Origin: Schistosoma mansoni
Taxonomy: Eukaryota > Platyhelminthes > Trematoda > Strigeidida > Schistosomatidae
Length of the DNA: 64,000 bases
Assembly (NCBI RefSeq): GCF_000237925.1
Contig: NW_017386050.1
Location: forward strand, 620,001 to 684,000
Direction of reading: 5' to 3'
A model generated the notes under the pieces. The model did no database searches, had not been told where the DNA came from, and saw nothing but the letters and a program-made list of their open reading frames with translations. Within the stretch, counting starts at the first letter, position 1, and each line of letters begins with the position of its first letter. Below are positions 11,654-23,909 of the stretch, one piece after another. The position numbers and the translations under genes are program-made.

Positions 11654-14100
11654 CTGGTTAGAGAAGATGAGATATAAGATTACAATTCATTAACTGATGA
11701 TAACTGATTGTCATCATTTAATTGTTCAAACCAATCTGACTTGGCCGACATTGATACGATTAGTGAATATTGTGAACAAGTTGTCAATGGAACATTCATC
11801 ATCTTTGACCAAGCCAAAATCAATTTAGGTAATAGCAATACAATGAATCTACTATTACCCCGTTTTTCTCAACAGATGCTTCAAACCTCAACACAATATT
11901 ATTATGCATTAACAATTGGTCTATATATGATATTCACTAGTGGAAACTGTTTCACTCTGAGGGTTTTAGGTCGATTTCAATGAATTATTATACTATATTA
12001 TGTGTTAAGGTTTAATCAGCTGATGAGAAACCACGAAACACAATTAATTCATGTTTTGTATATTGCTTCAATTGCTCTCGCTTCAGTCAAATCGACCAAT
12101 GTGAAAAGCGAACAATCCTCTCAGCATATATCAGTACTCGAACTCATCAACTAACGTCAGTTCTCATGCTTAAATAATGTTGATAGAATAATTATTTCAC
12201 TTAAAGCCAATAGTCAATACCTTACATCAAACTGATTAGTTCATGGAATACAGTCCCGTCTAACACCATCTTGTCTGTGAAGTATGTACATAACATCATC
12301 AAATACGGTTTCTCCAATATATCAATGTCTAGTGACATACTTACTGATGATGTAATACACATGAGTTATTTCAAGACTTTCATCTAATGATCAATATATA
12401 TTCATTGGATAAATATTCCAGCAATATACAAATGAAATAATTGAATTTGATTTATGTTATATCGATTGAGTGTGCGTGCGTTCCCTGTTTAGTATATGAC
12501 GTGATGATCTCCACCAATGAGAGAGCAGCGATTTTATCGATCAGAGCAATGATACACGATAAACCGTATGAGCAGTCTTGATTACTTATCAGTCATGTTA
12601 TCTACCTCACCCAGCCTGTTAAGTTCAAAACATTAATGACAGCCTCTGAAATATGAATCACTATTCTAAAACATACTGAGTTTATATATCAAACAAACTA
12701 ACCAAATGTGGCTGTGAATAGGGGGAACCGTAATTAGTAGACTGAGTATAACTCAGGAATGGTTAATCGTACAGTGATAGTCAATGGGTCAAAATAAAGC
12801 TCATAATAAAAGGAACATTGATATCAATACTTAAGTTACTTAACAATGATAAAATAGGAAATACACATATCAGATTTGTCCATAAATAGTTCTCAAAGTT
12901 ACCATTCATAAATCGCTTCACGACATAACAGTTTAGTCCATTACTGTTTATTCTGTATGTACAATAGTTTCACTAATTCTATCCATAATCAACATGGAAC
13001 TGACAACAACAGTGATATTCAAATACTTTGTATCAGTAACGTTGTTTCACCTTTCCAAATACAAGTACTCATTCTTCTCTGTTAAACTCATTCATCATAC
13101 CAATGAGATTATCGTAATGTGATTACACCATTCAATTGGTTCAACTTCATTATAAACAACAATGTTAACCAAAAATGTATCAATGTAAATACAAACCTTC
13201 ATTTGGATATTTGTGCAACATCAGTTGTGTTCACAAGCAGTGCTCGTTAAAGTTGATCAAGTCAATCAACACTGATTTATAATGTTGATGTGAATGAAAC
13301 TGATTGGTGAACATTGAATAAACTGTGAAGAACAGAACGACTTTTGATCAGATCAAAGTCCGAATGAGTTAGTGTTTACTTATCTGATCTACTAAACAGT
13401 CATATATTTCCATAAATGAGACAGTCATTATGGATATGAGAGAACATTCAATCAACATTTCACACCATATAAATTGGTTATATGTTAATTATCGAACAGA
13501 TTACGGTTGATATACTGAGATTGATTTGGTTATACATCTCACTTTCACATGTTCAACTTCAAATGCACACAATAATCTACTTATAAGTGCTAACTGAATA
13601 GACCAGTCCTGGATGATCTTTAATATGCTGAATGTATATAGATTGTGTTATTTATCAGTATAGTAAAATGAATGTCATGTATGAAACGAGTTTGTTTTCG
13701 TGGATGCGAATGCAATTATCAAACGATGAACGTATATTGAAGGCCTCAGTTCATACTTATCAAGCTGCATAATAATTCAGTTAAATACGTGAAGAATACG
13801 ACTACTCTGATGTATGATGTTTCAAGATAATCCATTCAACTGATTATCACACAAGGTACCCTAAATCATAACTGTGTGAATATGAAAATAGTAAGCGTAA
13901 ACCAAATATAAGTGACTCCAAAATGTGTTTGTGTACATAGTTTATGAGACATCTCTCCACTTGTTCATCTAATGAATAAATTTCACTTCATTACCTGTAA
14001 CATAAACAGTCACATATTTGAATTAGAAATAGATGAGGGAATAAATCACTTGAGTAGCAAGACGTTTCATATATAGTTGTTTACTGTCTGTCAGTGAAAA
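11654..14100. other. Conserved non-coding 5' flank of locus A
   Basis: This is almost identical to 23910-26270 in B and clearly similar, inverted, to 34650-36375 in C. It should contain the missing first exon(s) and promoter. The plus-strand frame 11708-11983 is preserved between A and B, but this follows from overall identity and I do not trust it as a gene. No start exon could be fixed. Confidence 0.5.
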
Positions 14101-16343
14101 CTAAGATAAGAGTTCCGTCAAATTTGTCACTAATCAGATAGATCTACCTACATTTCAGTGTCAATTATTATGCCAGAATACAAATCGAGACTGGAAATAA
14201 TTCAGACATTATTATCAACAACGAATAACCCAAATCCCTCATCATCATCATCATCATCATTATAACAATAATGTAAATAAATTATGTCGAGATTTATACA
14301 TAATCGCCTACAATCCTCGCTTATCTCTATCTGGAAGAGGTCGTACAAATAACACCATCTTATTCCAATCATATAAAAAATATACATACACTTTATATTA
14401 TCATGACTAAGAATAGTGCATTGGACAAAATTCCTGAATCACATCAATTCTCAACGTTATAGAGAAAATTTCTGGCTGCATCATACCTGTTTCCACAGGA
14501 ATATTGCATTTCTGTATAATACACTGTGATTATTCCAAATGGTGTAAAGCTAAATCCATTCCATAATGATTTTAAAGAAAACTATGCATCATTAAGTAGA
14601 ATGGAATGAATAAATGAACAGAAATTCATCGGAAATAATCATATCGATCGAATGAGTGTTTACGAATGGTAAAACTAAGTTACATAGTACCACATCGTCT
14701 TATCCAGTGAAACGACAAAACCAGCATTGATGAAGTTATCACTAATTTATCAAGCTTTATTCTCGACTGTTTTCATTGATCTGGAATTCGTAAAGATTTA
14801 ACATTTATGAGTGAAATGTTCAAGACATTGTTTGTTTTCTTTTGTTCTTTACTAAAATCATCGTTCGATGAACTTATGTATGAACGTAATCAACAATCAG
14901 TCAGTCAGTCACAGCGTAGAACTTCGTACGTACGTACATCAGTTCGAGCTGCCATACCACATTAGCACAGAGATGAAGTTGTCGATTCAAATCCCATAGT
15001 GGTAGATGTAGTAAGAGTATAAGCATTATGTGAAAGATTAGGGTTTGAAGATGTTATTGAAGGAGTATAATACAGTGAGATAAATTTGAAAAGAGAAAAA
15101 GGATAGGGACATGAGGAATAAGGAACAATCAACATGCCAACAAGTACACTATGCATTATTTATGCCAGTTGACCTGTAGTTCAAGAATTGAAAACTTTAT
15201 TAGTAGATAGAAAGATGATCAGCTATGCTATTTCACACATCAAAATCAATGATTGTTCGCGGTTGTAAAGTATTTGAAGCTAAAACAAACAGTGGGAATA
15301 TAATTTATCGATGAATCAATTTTATTTAGGATAAGAGGTGTTGGATTATGGTGCGGAATTCATTCATTAATTCATCCATTTGACTAGATAGAGTTCTGGA
15401 ATTTTAGTTGATGTCAGTTCGTTATGAGAACCCTATATCTAGTTGCTAACCCAAGCTTTCAACTGTAAATCATAATTGTAATACCTTACACTGGTTTAGA
15501 ACACGCATCTCGCACTATTGAGTAGGTGCACGTTCACAAGGTCACTTTAGCATCACTATAGGATGTCCATAAATCAGAACCTCATTTCATAAACTTCACT
15601 TTGATTTTCTGATTGTATGAACTAGCACCTGTCTTCATAAATTGAAACATAGCTCATCAATTATCGGTTACATTCTCCTTAATGTTTCTTAGTGTGATGT
15701 CTCAATTTATACTTCAGATTATTTTCAACCATTAAAATTCGTAAAGTTCTGATCTTGATGAGTGATAAGTAAAACCTGTGATGAGAAAATTTCTGAAGCC
15801 ATACATTTGTAGCATTGAAAATATGACAACATTGATGAGGAGTTGTCTCATGTTTTCCTCCTCGAAACGATGATTCATTTTGATAAATATCACTGCTGTA
15901 ACTTGGTTACAAAGTGAATATTTCTGTGCTCATCTCTATTGCACGAATTTTGAGTGAAGTCTAATGAGATCAGACGGTTACTCAAACTGAACTAGGTAAA
16001 ATGTGGTTTGGATGTAAGATGGAATTGTTGAGACCTAGATTGATCAATAAGCAAATTGCTCTATTATAATCATGAAACTGTAAATCAGTTAAACGTAGTC
16101 AACGAAAAACCCTCACAATTCCAAATAACTGACATAATTCAACTGTTAGTTCTGCTCAAACTCCTCCTCATTTCTTTCTAGTTCAATTTCACATTGTATA
16201 TTAAATATATTACTTACTACTATTAAGTAAATTATGTTTCTTTAGTGCAATGTGCGATAATCATGTGCATGTGTTTACAGATTTCGTGAAACCCGACTGA
16301 TTTTACTGTCTTCATTTTATCTCCTCTCAATCCATAATACTCT
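14101..16343. other. No gene recognised; duplicated, inverted copy at 31.75-33.4 kb
   Basis: The sequence matches segment C in inverted orientation. It includes a short (ATC)n tract near 14238-14260 and the dispersed repeat at about 15395-15600 (GTTGATGTCAGTTCGT ... AGAACACGCA), which recurs at 26285, 32370 and 58720. No exon-like structure was found. Confidence 0.5.
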
Positions 16344-16618
16344 CTAGGGACTGACCAGTTGCAGTCCTAAACATCAATGGGAAGATTCAAACAAACAATA
16401 CTAAGTGAATTTAAACCTCACCCTATTGCACAAGCAAGTAGCTATCAGGACTCAATAGCTGAGTGGATAACATGATGGCGTTTGAAGCGACATGTACTGA
16501 GATTGAGTCCCAGATTAAACATCAAATCTGAGATGCAGGTACATCCAGCCGACGAGTCCCAAATAGGACGAAACGCGCGTCCTGGATTCCACCACTAGCC
16601 ACTATCCATCTCTGCTTA
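16344..16618 (+). mobile_element. Sm-alpha-like tRNA-derived SINE, full-length insertion
   Basis: It is flanked by a perfect 12-bp direct repeat, CCATAATACTCT (16332-16343 and 16619-16630). The body starts with the family head (TTCAAACAAACAATACTAAG). It continues with a tRNA-like block with pol III A box (TAGCTGAGTGG) and B-box-like GATTGAGTCCC, then a hammerhead region, and ends GCCACTATCCATCTCTGCTTA. There is no poly(A) tail. The target duplication indicates retrotransposition. Confidence 0.85.
16535..16594 (+). ncRNA. Hammerhead ribozyme of SINE, core-mutated
   Basis: This is a type I hammerhead layout: 5' strand of stem I (ATCCAG), core, stem II (GTCC-CAAATA-GGAC), GAAA, short self-complementary stem III (CGCGCG), then the cleavage site GTC before CTGGAT. 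The core reads CCGACGA instead of CTGACGA, so U4 is C. The outer stem I partner is also altered (CCAC instead of CTGC). Reduced or no self-cleavage is expected. Confidence 0.8.
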
Positions 16619-16630
16619 CCATAATACTCT

Positions 16631-18789
16631 AATTTCATTTCATTCATGTTTGTTATTGATGTGTGGGCGAGAATGATAATGATTGGTTCTTTTGCTGAGT
16701 CAGAGATGTTAATAGTGTGACAGATGTTTTATGAGCTATATACTCCCCTATCCTGATTATTATTGATTAACAGTTCTTGCTGTTGTATTGTGTCGGATTT
16801 TAATGTGGAAATATATTAACGTTCTAGTCAGGCTAATCTCGTGTTCTTCCTCTGAGTTGTGTTGAATTCCTGTAGAGTAGACCATGGGAGGGTATCTAGT
16901 GAAGAAATTCGTCTAAGGTAAATTAACGTCCCACATACGTGTAAAAATTGAAAGGACTGTTATAACAAGAAACCCTATCGTTATAACAAGGATCCTAACT
17001 TTATAACAGTTATAAGTTATTTAATTGAAATAATTCTGATATTTGACAGTGAAGTAGAAATCGGATTTCGTGACACAACACTCAAACAAAATGTTCAAAC
17101 GTACATTTATGTTGGTTGATGAAACATAATGAAATAAGTAGTATAAGCCTCGTTACAATAGGATTGTTCAAGACATAAATGAAACAAGTAGACGGATTCT
17201 TACATATTATTGACCAACGATTTGAGTACTATCATTGGCAATAAATAAACTAACTGTCGTGACACTGAAGGATAACATCATATGTGTAATACTGATACTT
17301 ATTATAGTTGATACGACTGTACAACACAATAGTTGAATCCAATATTTCAACAAATGCAAAACAATTTCAGAAATATGAAAGTATACTTCCACTGATCAAA
17401 TTCTAAGACATTCAATACTGATGGAATAAATATTATTGAAAGTAGACCGGTCGAGTTATATTGAACAAATCATAGTTACGCATTTTACAATTATTTTACA
17501 ATAAACTACTTCGTAATTGACCAAATGAAGTTTACTTCACACCTAAGATAGTTTACACTGATACATCAAGGGCAACATCACTTCAAATATCTGTACTTTC
17601 AGAAAGTAAATTTGATAACAAATGAAACTGGTTAATCAATGTATCGTTCGAAAACACAAGAAGAAATGGTAGTTTGCTGCAGACAAACAATCCAAATGAC
17701 ATCCACGTCCACGAAAACCAAATGCATTTGTCAGTCGTTTCTATAATGTTTAGTCCATTTTTCAAAACATTCAACGTGTTTGGTGAATGACTTTGATGAA
17801 GAAACTTTAAAGATGCTGATATATAATATCTTATACATAATTGAACTCATAAATCCCATCAAAAGTGATTTCTCAGTTAATAATAAAGCGGATAAGTGAA
17901 TGGATTCAACAAACACAATGTGCAGTTGTTCCTGGATATATTTATAGACAAGTTCCATTTACAAACAGAAAGACATAATTCCCTTGGAAACGTGCACACA
18001 CATCATGAACAACCAACATTACAAGTAAGAGAATTTAATGTATGGAAATGCATTCCATTGTTTGGTGAATAATACATCAGTCATATTGGAAATCGAATAT
18101 TTGATTGAATCATACGATTGTGCTTTTAATGCTGTCACAAAATAAGTAGTATAAGTAGTCAGTATCAACGAATGAACAAACCTACTTCATGTTACATTAC
18201 CAAGTATACGGATATTCATCTTTCACATTATCAAGTAGATATTTCGACAGTCGTTGTTTTATTTATTATTGCTGATGATCTAAGACAATTCACAAACTCT
18301 TTCAACAATATAACGATTCCTTGAACTAATAATATAAATTGGGAAATTGAGAAGACTCGGTAAATACTATTAATTCCTTGAAGAAAAGGTTTATAATGAT
18401 TGAGGAAGTGACTAATATGTTCAAGTATATTATCATTGACTGTTTGCTTTCATGTGTATTTGTGAAATGGTAAAGTAGATACATTTGTATTATGCATCTG
18501 TATTTTGTGATTGTTTCACTAGACGTGTGTCTTTATCATTAGAACTCAATGTGGCGAAATTTATTATGATCTACATCTATCTCACAACAACTAACAATGA
18601 TACATCCACCCACAAAATAACAATAAACTATTATCAATCATTGTTTATATTTTTACAATTACGTCTCCGATCTTCTAAAAGATACCATACACTTCAATTC
18701 ACAAATTCTCCATTTCATATTCAAGAAAGCATATGGATCACCATAAAGTAGAAGTTTGTCTAATGTGGATAACTATACAACCATTTAAC
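16631..18789. other. Spacer between segments A and B; possible relic exons
   Basis: No intact gene was found. Three minus-strand frames at 17958-17207 encode hydrophobic stretches, one of which resembles an exon of locus D and is listed separately. Downstream, 17000-16631 shows nothing recognisable. Confidence 0.4.
17207..17392 (-). pseudogene. Possible relic TMBIM-like exon (locus E)
   Basis: The minus-strand frame reads ...QLLCCTVV...HMMLSFSVTTVSLFI. It resembles the start of D's membrane exon at 49502 (TLLLCYTF...NIMISFTVATVIAF). At the nucleotide level the two share ATGATAGTACTC just after this block, but in a different frame, so a frameshift is implied here. The minus-strand frames at 17583-17958 may be further decayed exons. 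No terminal exons were found. This is a weak call. Confidence 0.25.
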
Positions 18790-19196
18790 TCGAAACGACA
18801 AACGTTGAGATTGATGGAATGAACGAAATCCATGTAACAGTCAAGACATTTGCAAATCATAGTATATTCGATTTCTTTCAATCAAGTTGATAAAATAATC
18901 AATACAATACTACTATATTACTTCCTCACTCCCAATGACTACTTATTCAATATCAGTGTATAGTAGAAACTACAAACTGGATAGTTTACAGAAGCTCAAT
19001 TTCCCAGTCAATAAAACAAACTCACAATGATTAGGTAATTTAAAACTGAATATTTTCAAATCCACTTGTGTTTAATCCCGTACAATAATAAAGCAAACAC
19101 AGAAATGGTCATATTCCACTTTGTGCTTTTACGGCATCATCAAATATACACAATTACAAAAAGAAACATCAGTCTGAAAATACAAACTGTATATAT

Positions 19197-22100
19197 CTAG
19201 GGTAACTTAATGTTGAGAAACATTACAATAAATCCAGAATATGAGAATGTAAGTAAGAACAAATGAACCAATGATGCAAATATGAAATCTTCACGTCTGT
19301 AGTACATTTCTCTTCCTCCATACAATATTTGAGCTTCAATTAAACTAGCCTAAAATCACAATAACATTGTACAAATTCAAATTCAGATCATTCAAAGCTT
19401 ATTATTATTATTATGAATTGTGTTATCTAATATCAACTGATTTAGAATTCGAATGAACTAACTTATTTGGAAGTGAAATATGCTTACATTGTAGTGACCT
19501 ACTTTACACGACGAGAACGCGATTGCTTTAATGCTAACCATTATTATTATACCCAATTTTTTACTGTACTCGTTTTGTTTAACTGTATCAAAATCACTTT
19601 TCGTTCCGTTGTCCATCTTGTTGGTTCGAAATCTCTTACTCTCTTCTATTTCACTGTACTCTTTGGCACGTCTCAGTATTCTTTCGATATCACGAGATCG
19701 CCAAGAAATATTTATTAACTGGACTAATGACAGCCTTCTGATTTTCGGCCTATCGAGGGATCCGAGTCGTTATCTGGCTCGTAATCGTATAGTAGTGGTG
19801 ATCGTAGCCAATCGTGTCTCGACGCCTTCTACAACATAATTTGATGAGTGTTACATTGAGGATGTGAACACAATCTGAATATCTCTTCGTACGCTTTTCT
19901 AGTGTCTGTCAATCAACGTCATTTACAGAGGTCTAGAAGAAGTCCATTATTACTTAGTAAGTATGTTGCCTAACCATAAACTGAAATGGTATGTTTCTAA
20001 TTTCATGAGTTTATCTCAAGATTATGCTACAATTCATAATTATTTTCAGTTGATTACATCATACTACTGACTAATACACCACTGTATTTTGTGTTAAAAA
20101 GCCTGGATAATAGATCATTTAGAATATGACAGTTTCATAGTGTATATTGTCATTGTTATCTTTATTGTTCACTGAAATGATATGGTGCAATCTCAAATCA
20201 TTCAAATTATCGATTTGTATATGAAGAAAAGTGAATAGACAGCAAGTTCATTTCATTCAAACTACTATTATTCACTCACAGGAATTATGATGGCTAAAAC
20301 AAGCGGACCGATTGCCCACGTCACCTGAAATTCAAAGTTAAATTATATACTAGTAGGAAAATCAACATTTTCACTGTCAGTTGGCTTCAACCAACCACTC
20401 AATCACATATGACACTGAATTCAATAGGTCTCGTACGCCTTGTATTACTGCGAGATAAGAACAAAATTGAAAATGTGACTATTTAAAAATCAATATTCGG
20501 AATCAAAATGAGACTGAATTTTGTATTTTATGGTAACCAGTGTGAATGTGAACATCAACAAATCTGTCCTCATATTTGAGTAACGCTATATCAAACTTAA
20601 TCTAGAGAATTAGTACATGCACAAAATGAAATAGAACTCGATAAGACAGTTTTCAAGTCAATCCATACTACACGTAACTGGAAGTATCTGAATAACAACG
20701 TTATTTGTTTAAACGTTATTTGTTTCACAGGATTAAATAATGAATCTGCATTTGATTAACACTGTTACCTATGCTGTTCTCTTTGAACACATCTACAATT
20801 TAGTTCATAATCATTAAGATTTGTCAACGGTGAATTACAAACTGAAATCCTGTGGTCTCAGCAATTCATCTCATCAATACGGATTAACTAGACTTTAAAT
20901 AACTTTACAGTTTTGATGTAAATCACTATTATTTAAACCCTGATGCCTGAAACTCATTCGTTCATAGACAATAAATGTTGAAACATTGACATCCATATCA
21001 ACTCTGACAATCGCTATCACACAGTTAAATAATTATACAAACTATCGATAATATTCTGTTACTTTGTTGCTAAGAAACCTATTTTCCACTTAGAAATGTA
21101 TCTGTCAATAAACAATATTGAAAGCCATGCTTCTCTCTACTACCTTCAATTGAACAATCGGATTCTCACATTTATACTGATCACACAATACAATGCAAAT
21201 ACTATCTGAACATAACTGATACACAACAAATGCTAGGCACTGTAACATACGCAAATGATTAACAGTCAACTTCAGTAACTGATCGATTCAAGTGAAATGG
21301 GATCTCAACATTGATGAAACAGAAATGGAGTTTATTGTAGCTACGCTGATGATCATATCGTGAATCATGTATAACAGTGAACGTGTTTACTTTCGGTGGG
21401 CATTCACAGCTCATTGACATTTATCATGAGATATATAACACTGGTTTAGAATACGCCATAAAACCACAATCGTCATATATTCTACTAAAATATAAGCTAA
21501 ACAAAACTCACTGCAGTAACATTAATACTCCATGGGATCAACAGTATCAATATGACAAGAATGATGGAAGCGATGTAGATCATAAACCACCTAAAATAAC
21601 TGACCAAATCACGTTCAATATTTATTCCAACTAAAAACAATAACACTGATAGAATGATGGTCAAAATCCAACTGATAAATATGAACATTCCTTCCACATT
21701 GATTGAAAGACAGGATATCACACCAACGAAGGTGAAAGTCTGGTAATCAATTTAAAAAGAAGATTGTCCAAATAACTTTTATATCAGTGAAACCACCTAA
21801 TCAAACTTGTCTTCATTAGACAGAATAATTATGATCAAGTGCGGTGAAATGGAAAAAACATCTTTGTGCACTAAAGAGTTAGATGATTGATCACGCTGCA
21901 AAAAATTACCCACTGAGAGACTGCAGATAAATCATCTATTTAGGCAATAACTGGTTAAAAGACAGAAAATCTGTACTGAATTAATTTCACAGTACATACA
22001 CATAATCATTTGTGAGTAGTCAACATATTTGTTGACACACTTTTCTAATCTCCGTCCATATCATTCAAAACATCTCCAGAAATCATCACAATTCTGGATC

Positions 22101-23909
22101 GATAACATTCTCATGTAACCATAATTCATCATCAGTCACGACTCTATCAAGTAGATCGGATGTTTGAGTGAAGCGTTTACGCATGATAAAGCATTCATAA
22201 ATTTTGCTCGTGTGAACAACTTACTGGCAGTCTCTAAACACACTTTTCTCGATTAAAAACACCAATCTACATTCATGTGAACAGAGAATATCCCCGTATC
22301 CACCACGTCAGTCATCGTGTTGGGAGTGAATCAGTGAATGGACATCACACATGTCATATTCGATGTTTGATGATAATGTCATCAGACACAATACAAGTTT
22401 ATCCATGTTTAACAACCTCAATAACTCATCTTGAACATACACAGAATATTCAAGTTTATGTGACGACTAACAGAATGATGTCCCATCATATTGGGATCCA
22501 GTGATATAAATCACGTTTATATTGTTATTAGCAAACGTTTTACACACATTCATCCATTACTATCAAATACAACTTACGAATAGTAAGTAAAGGAAATCCG
22601 TGAGATATTTCAAATGTGGAATCCTCTGAATAAAGAAAATTGCAATGGTTTCACCCATCGAAATAACACTGTAATGTAAATTATAAAGTGTCAAAATGAA
22701 TACTGTAATATAACTAAAACCAACTTGGGAAATGTAATTGACAAAACATCAAAATGTGTGATATGGGAGAAAACATAAATCCTGATGAAATGTACACGCA
22801 TTATTATTACTATTATGTAAAGCATTATTTTGTTCGATATTCTTTCCATAAACCCATCTGAATGTACATGAACAATCAATGAAACTGAAATGTCTTCAAT
22901 GTTGTTCATACTGGATTTGTGGTATTCACGATATTTCCTTATTATGTTTCATATACACGTAAGAATTATAATAAATTTATCACTTAACTCAACTCATTCA
23001 AAACATTATGATGCACAACGTATGTGTGTACTATATACGTACATGAAGGGTCCTAAACTAGTTTACTGAATGCCACGGTACGGCAGAGAGTGAAGAGAGT
23101 CAGATCTCTCTCTCAAAATGCTCTCACAATGCCACGCGTATGCAATCACTGCCTCGGAAGTCCTACCTATTGCCATCTAGTGACATTACTGTTGTCTACG
23201 AAATTGAGGGGACGAATACGAGTGTTCAACGCTTTGAGTGTGTTGGTGAATATGATGGGTCCATGTAGGGAATTTGGAAATTCCTCATTCTAATCCAATG
23301 GTGCACTTAAGCACTGGGATCCTGATGAAACAAATGGCGTATAAACTGACTACCATGCGACTGCACCTGTTGATGTTCCCTCACTACCTTGTGGCTCCGA
23401 GTGTGATTCCTCAAGAATACCATCTGCTCCGGTCTTGGTATGCGCGCAGTATCACAGCCCACACACAAATCAAGTGAATTGTGTGCTGCATATGTATTCG
23501 GTACCCATTCCTATCAATATTTATGTGTTCATTTAAAATTATTGAGCTTACCCAATGCATTTCGAATACATGATGATAAATTCCAATTCACCCAACTTAC
23601 CTTAAAATAATAACAATCCAGTAATGTTTATCTAGAGATATGACTTGATCTCTGAAACATGATTATCAAACATCTGAATTATTAGTTATTGACATACGTT
23701 GCATACACTAATGCAGTCATGAACATTGATAGAAAGATTTGAAGAATATTGGTTAGAAACACCTACATTCTCAAATTTATAATTTCAACTGATTTCTACC
23801 TTCAATATAAATCGAATGCGTACTGCATCAATCATTCCAGATAACTTGGAATCTTCACAGATCACTATTTGTTCATTACATTTGATTCGATCATTGTAGA
23901 TATGTGATC
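19197..23909 (-). CDS. TMBIM/Bax-inhibitor-like membrane protein, copy B (partial model)
   Basis: Seven minus-strand exons with consistent phases and GT-AG sites: 23909-23800, 23762-23698, 23651-23601, 22668-22578, 21739-21512, 20324-20280 and 19349-19197 (stop TAG). They give about 247 residues without the start exon, near the usual size of this superfamily. Exon 1 has CEDSKLSGMIDAVRIRFILK, then TM1 (VFLTNILQIFLSMFMTALVY). Exon 4 carries ISMGETIAIFFIQR. Exon 5 has two or three TM helices (FIFISWILTIILSVLLFLV; MIYIASIILVILILLIPW). Exon 6 is a TM helix (WAIGPLVLAIIIP). Exon 7 gives EAQILYGGRE...REDFIF and a final TM. Proteins of this family are ER/Golgi calcium-leak and anti-apoptotic factors; that function is inferred. 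Unlike A, exon 5 is in frame. The 5' exon(s) should lie upstream in 23910-26270. Confidence 0.65.
19490..19833 (+). mobile_element. Solo LTR with 4-bp target-site duplication
   Basis: A 344-bp unit with TG...CA ends (TGTAGTGACC ... CTTCTACA), flanked by ACAT on both sides (19486-19489 and 19834-19837). The matching place in segment A (7286-7300) reads GCTTACATAATTGG, an uninterrupted empty site. Segment C also lacks it. It is related to the LTR at 453-808. Confidence 0.85.
23073..23544 (+). mobile_element. GC-rich dispersed element in an intron of copy B
   Basis: This is a fuller version of the A insertion at 10897-11288 and the reverse-complement relative of 44905-45440. It lies between exons 3 and 4 of gene B. 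Its left flank ends TTACTGAATG; the right flank is a diverged version (TTACCCAATG). It is absent from C. Confidence 0.6.

Larger units (their letters stand above)
6969..16000 (-). repeat. Duplicated segment A (minus-strand TMBIM-like locus)
   Basis: From about 6969 to 13990 this is a direct repeat of 19168-26270. It is nearly identical over 7645-9170 and 11340-13690 but clearly more diverged over about 9180-11340. The further part, 14100-16000, matches the inverted segment C at about 33370-31750 and is mostly absent from B. It holds gene copy A, an LTR fragment and a GC-rich insertion. Confidence 0.85.

Noticed and set aside
11708-11983. Plus-strand frame conserved between A and B (11708-11983 and 23964-24239)
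   Set aside because: Conservation follows from the near-identity of the duplicates. The counterpart in C is broken, and the strand is opposite to the gene. No domain is seen.
14238-14260. CRISPR-like or satellite array
   Set aside because: Only short trinucleotide microsatellites are present. Repeated units elsewhere are dispersed, not regularly spaced.
18485-18751. Plus-strand 88-residue frame
   Set aside because: No motif, no splice context, and not preserved elsewhere in the window.
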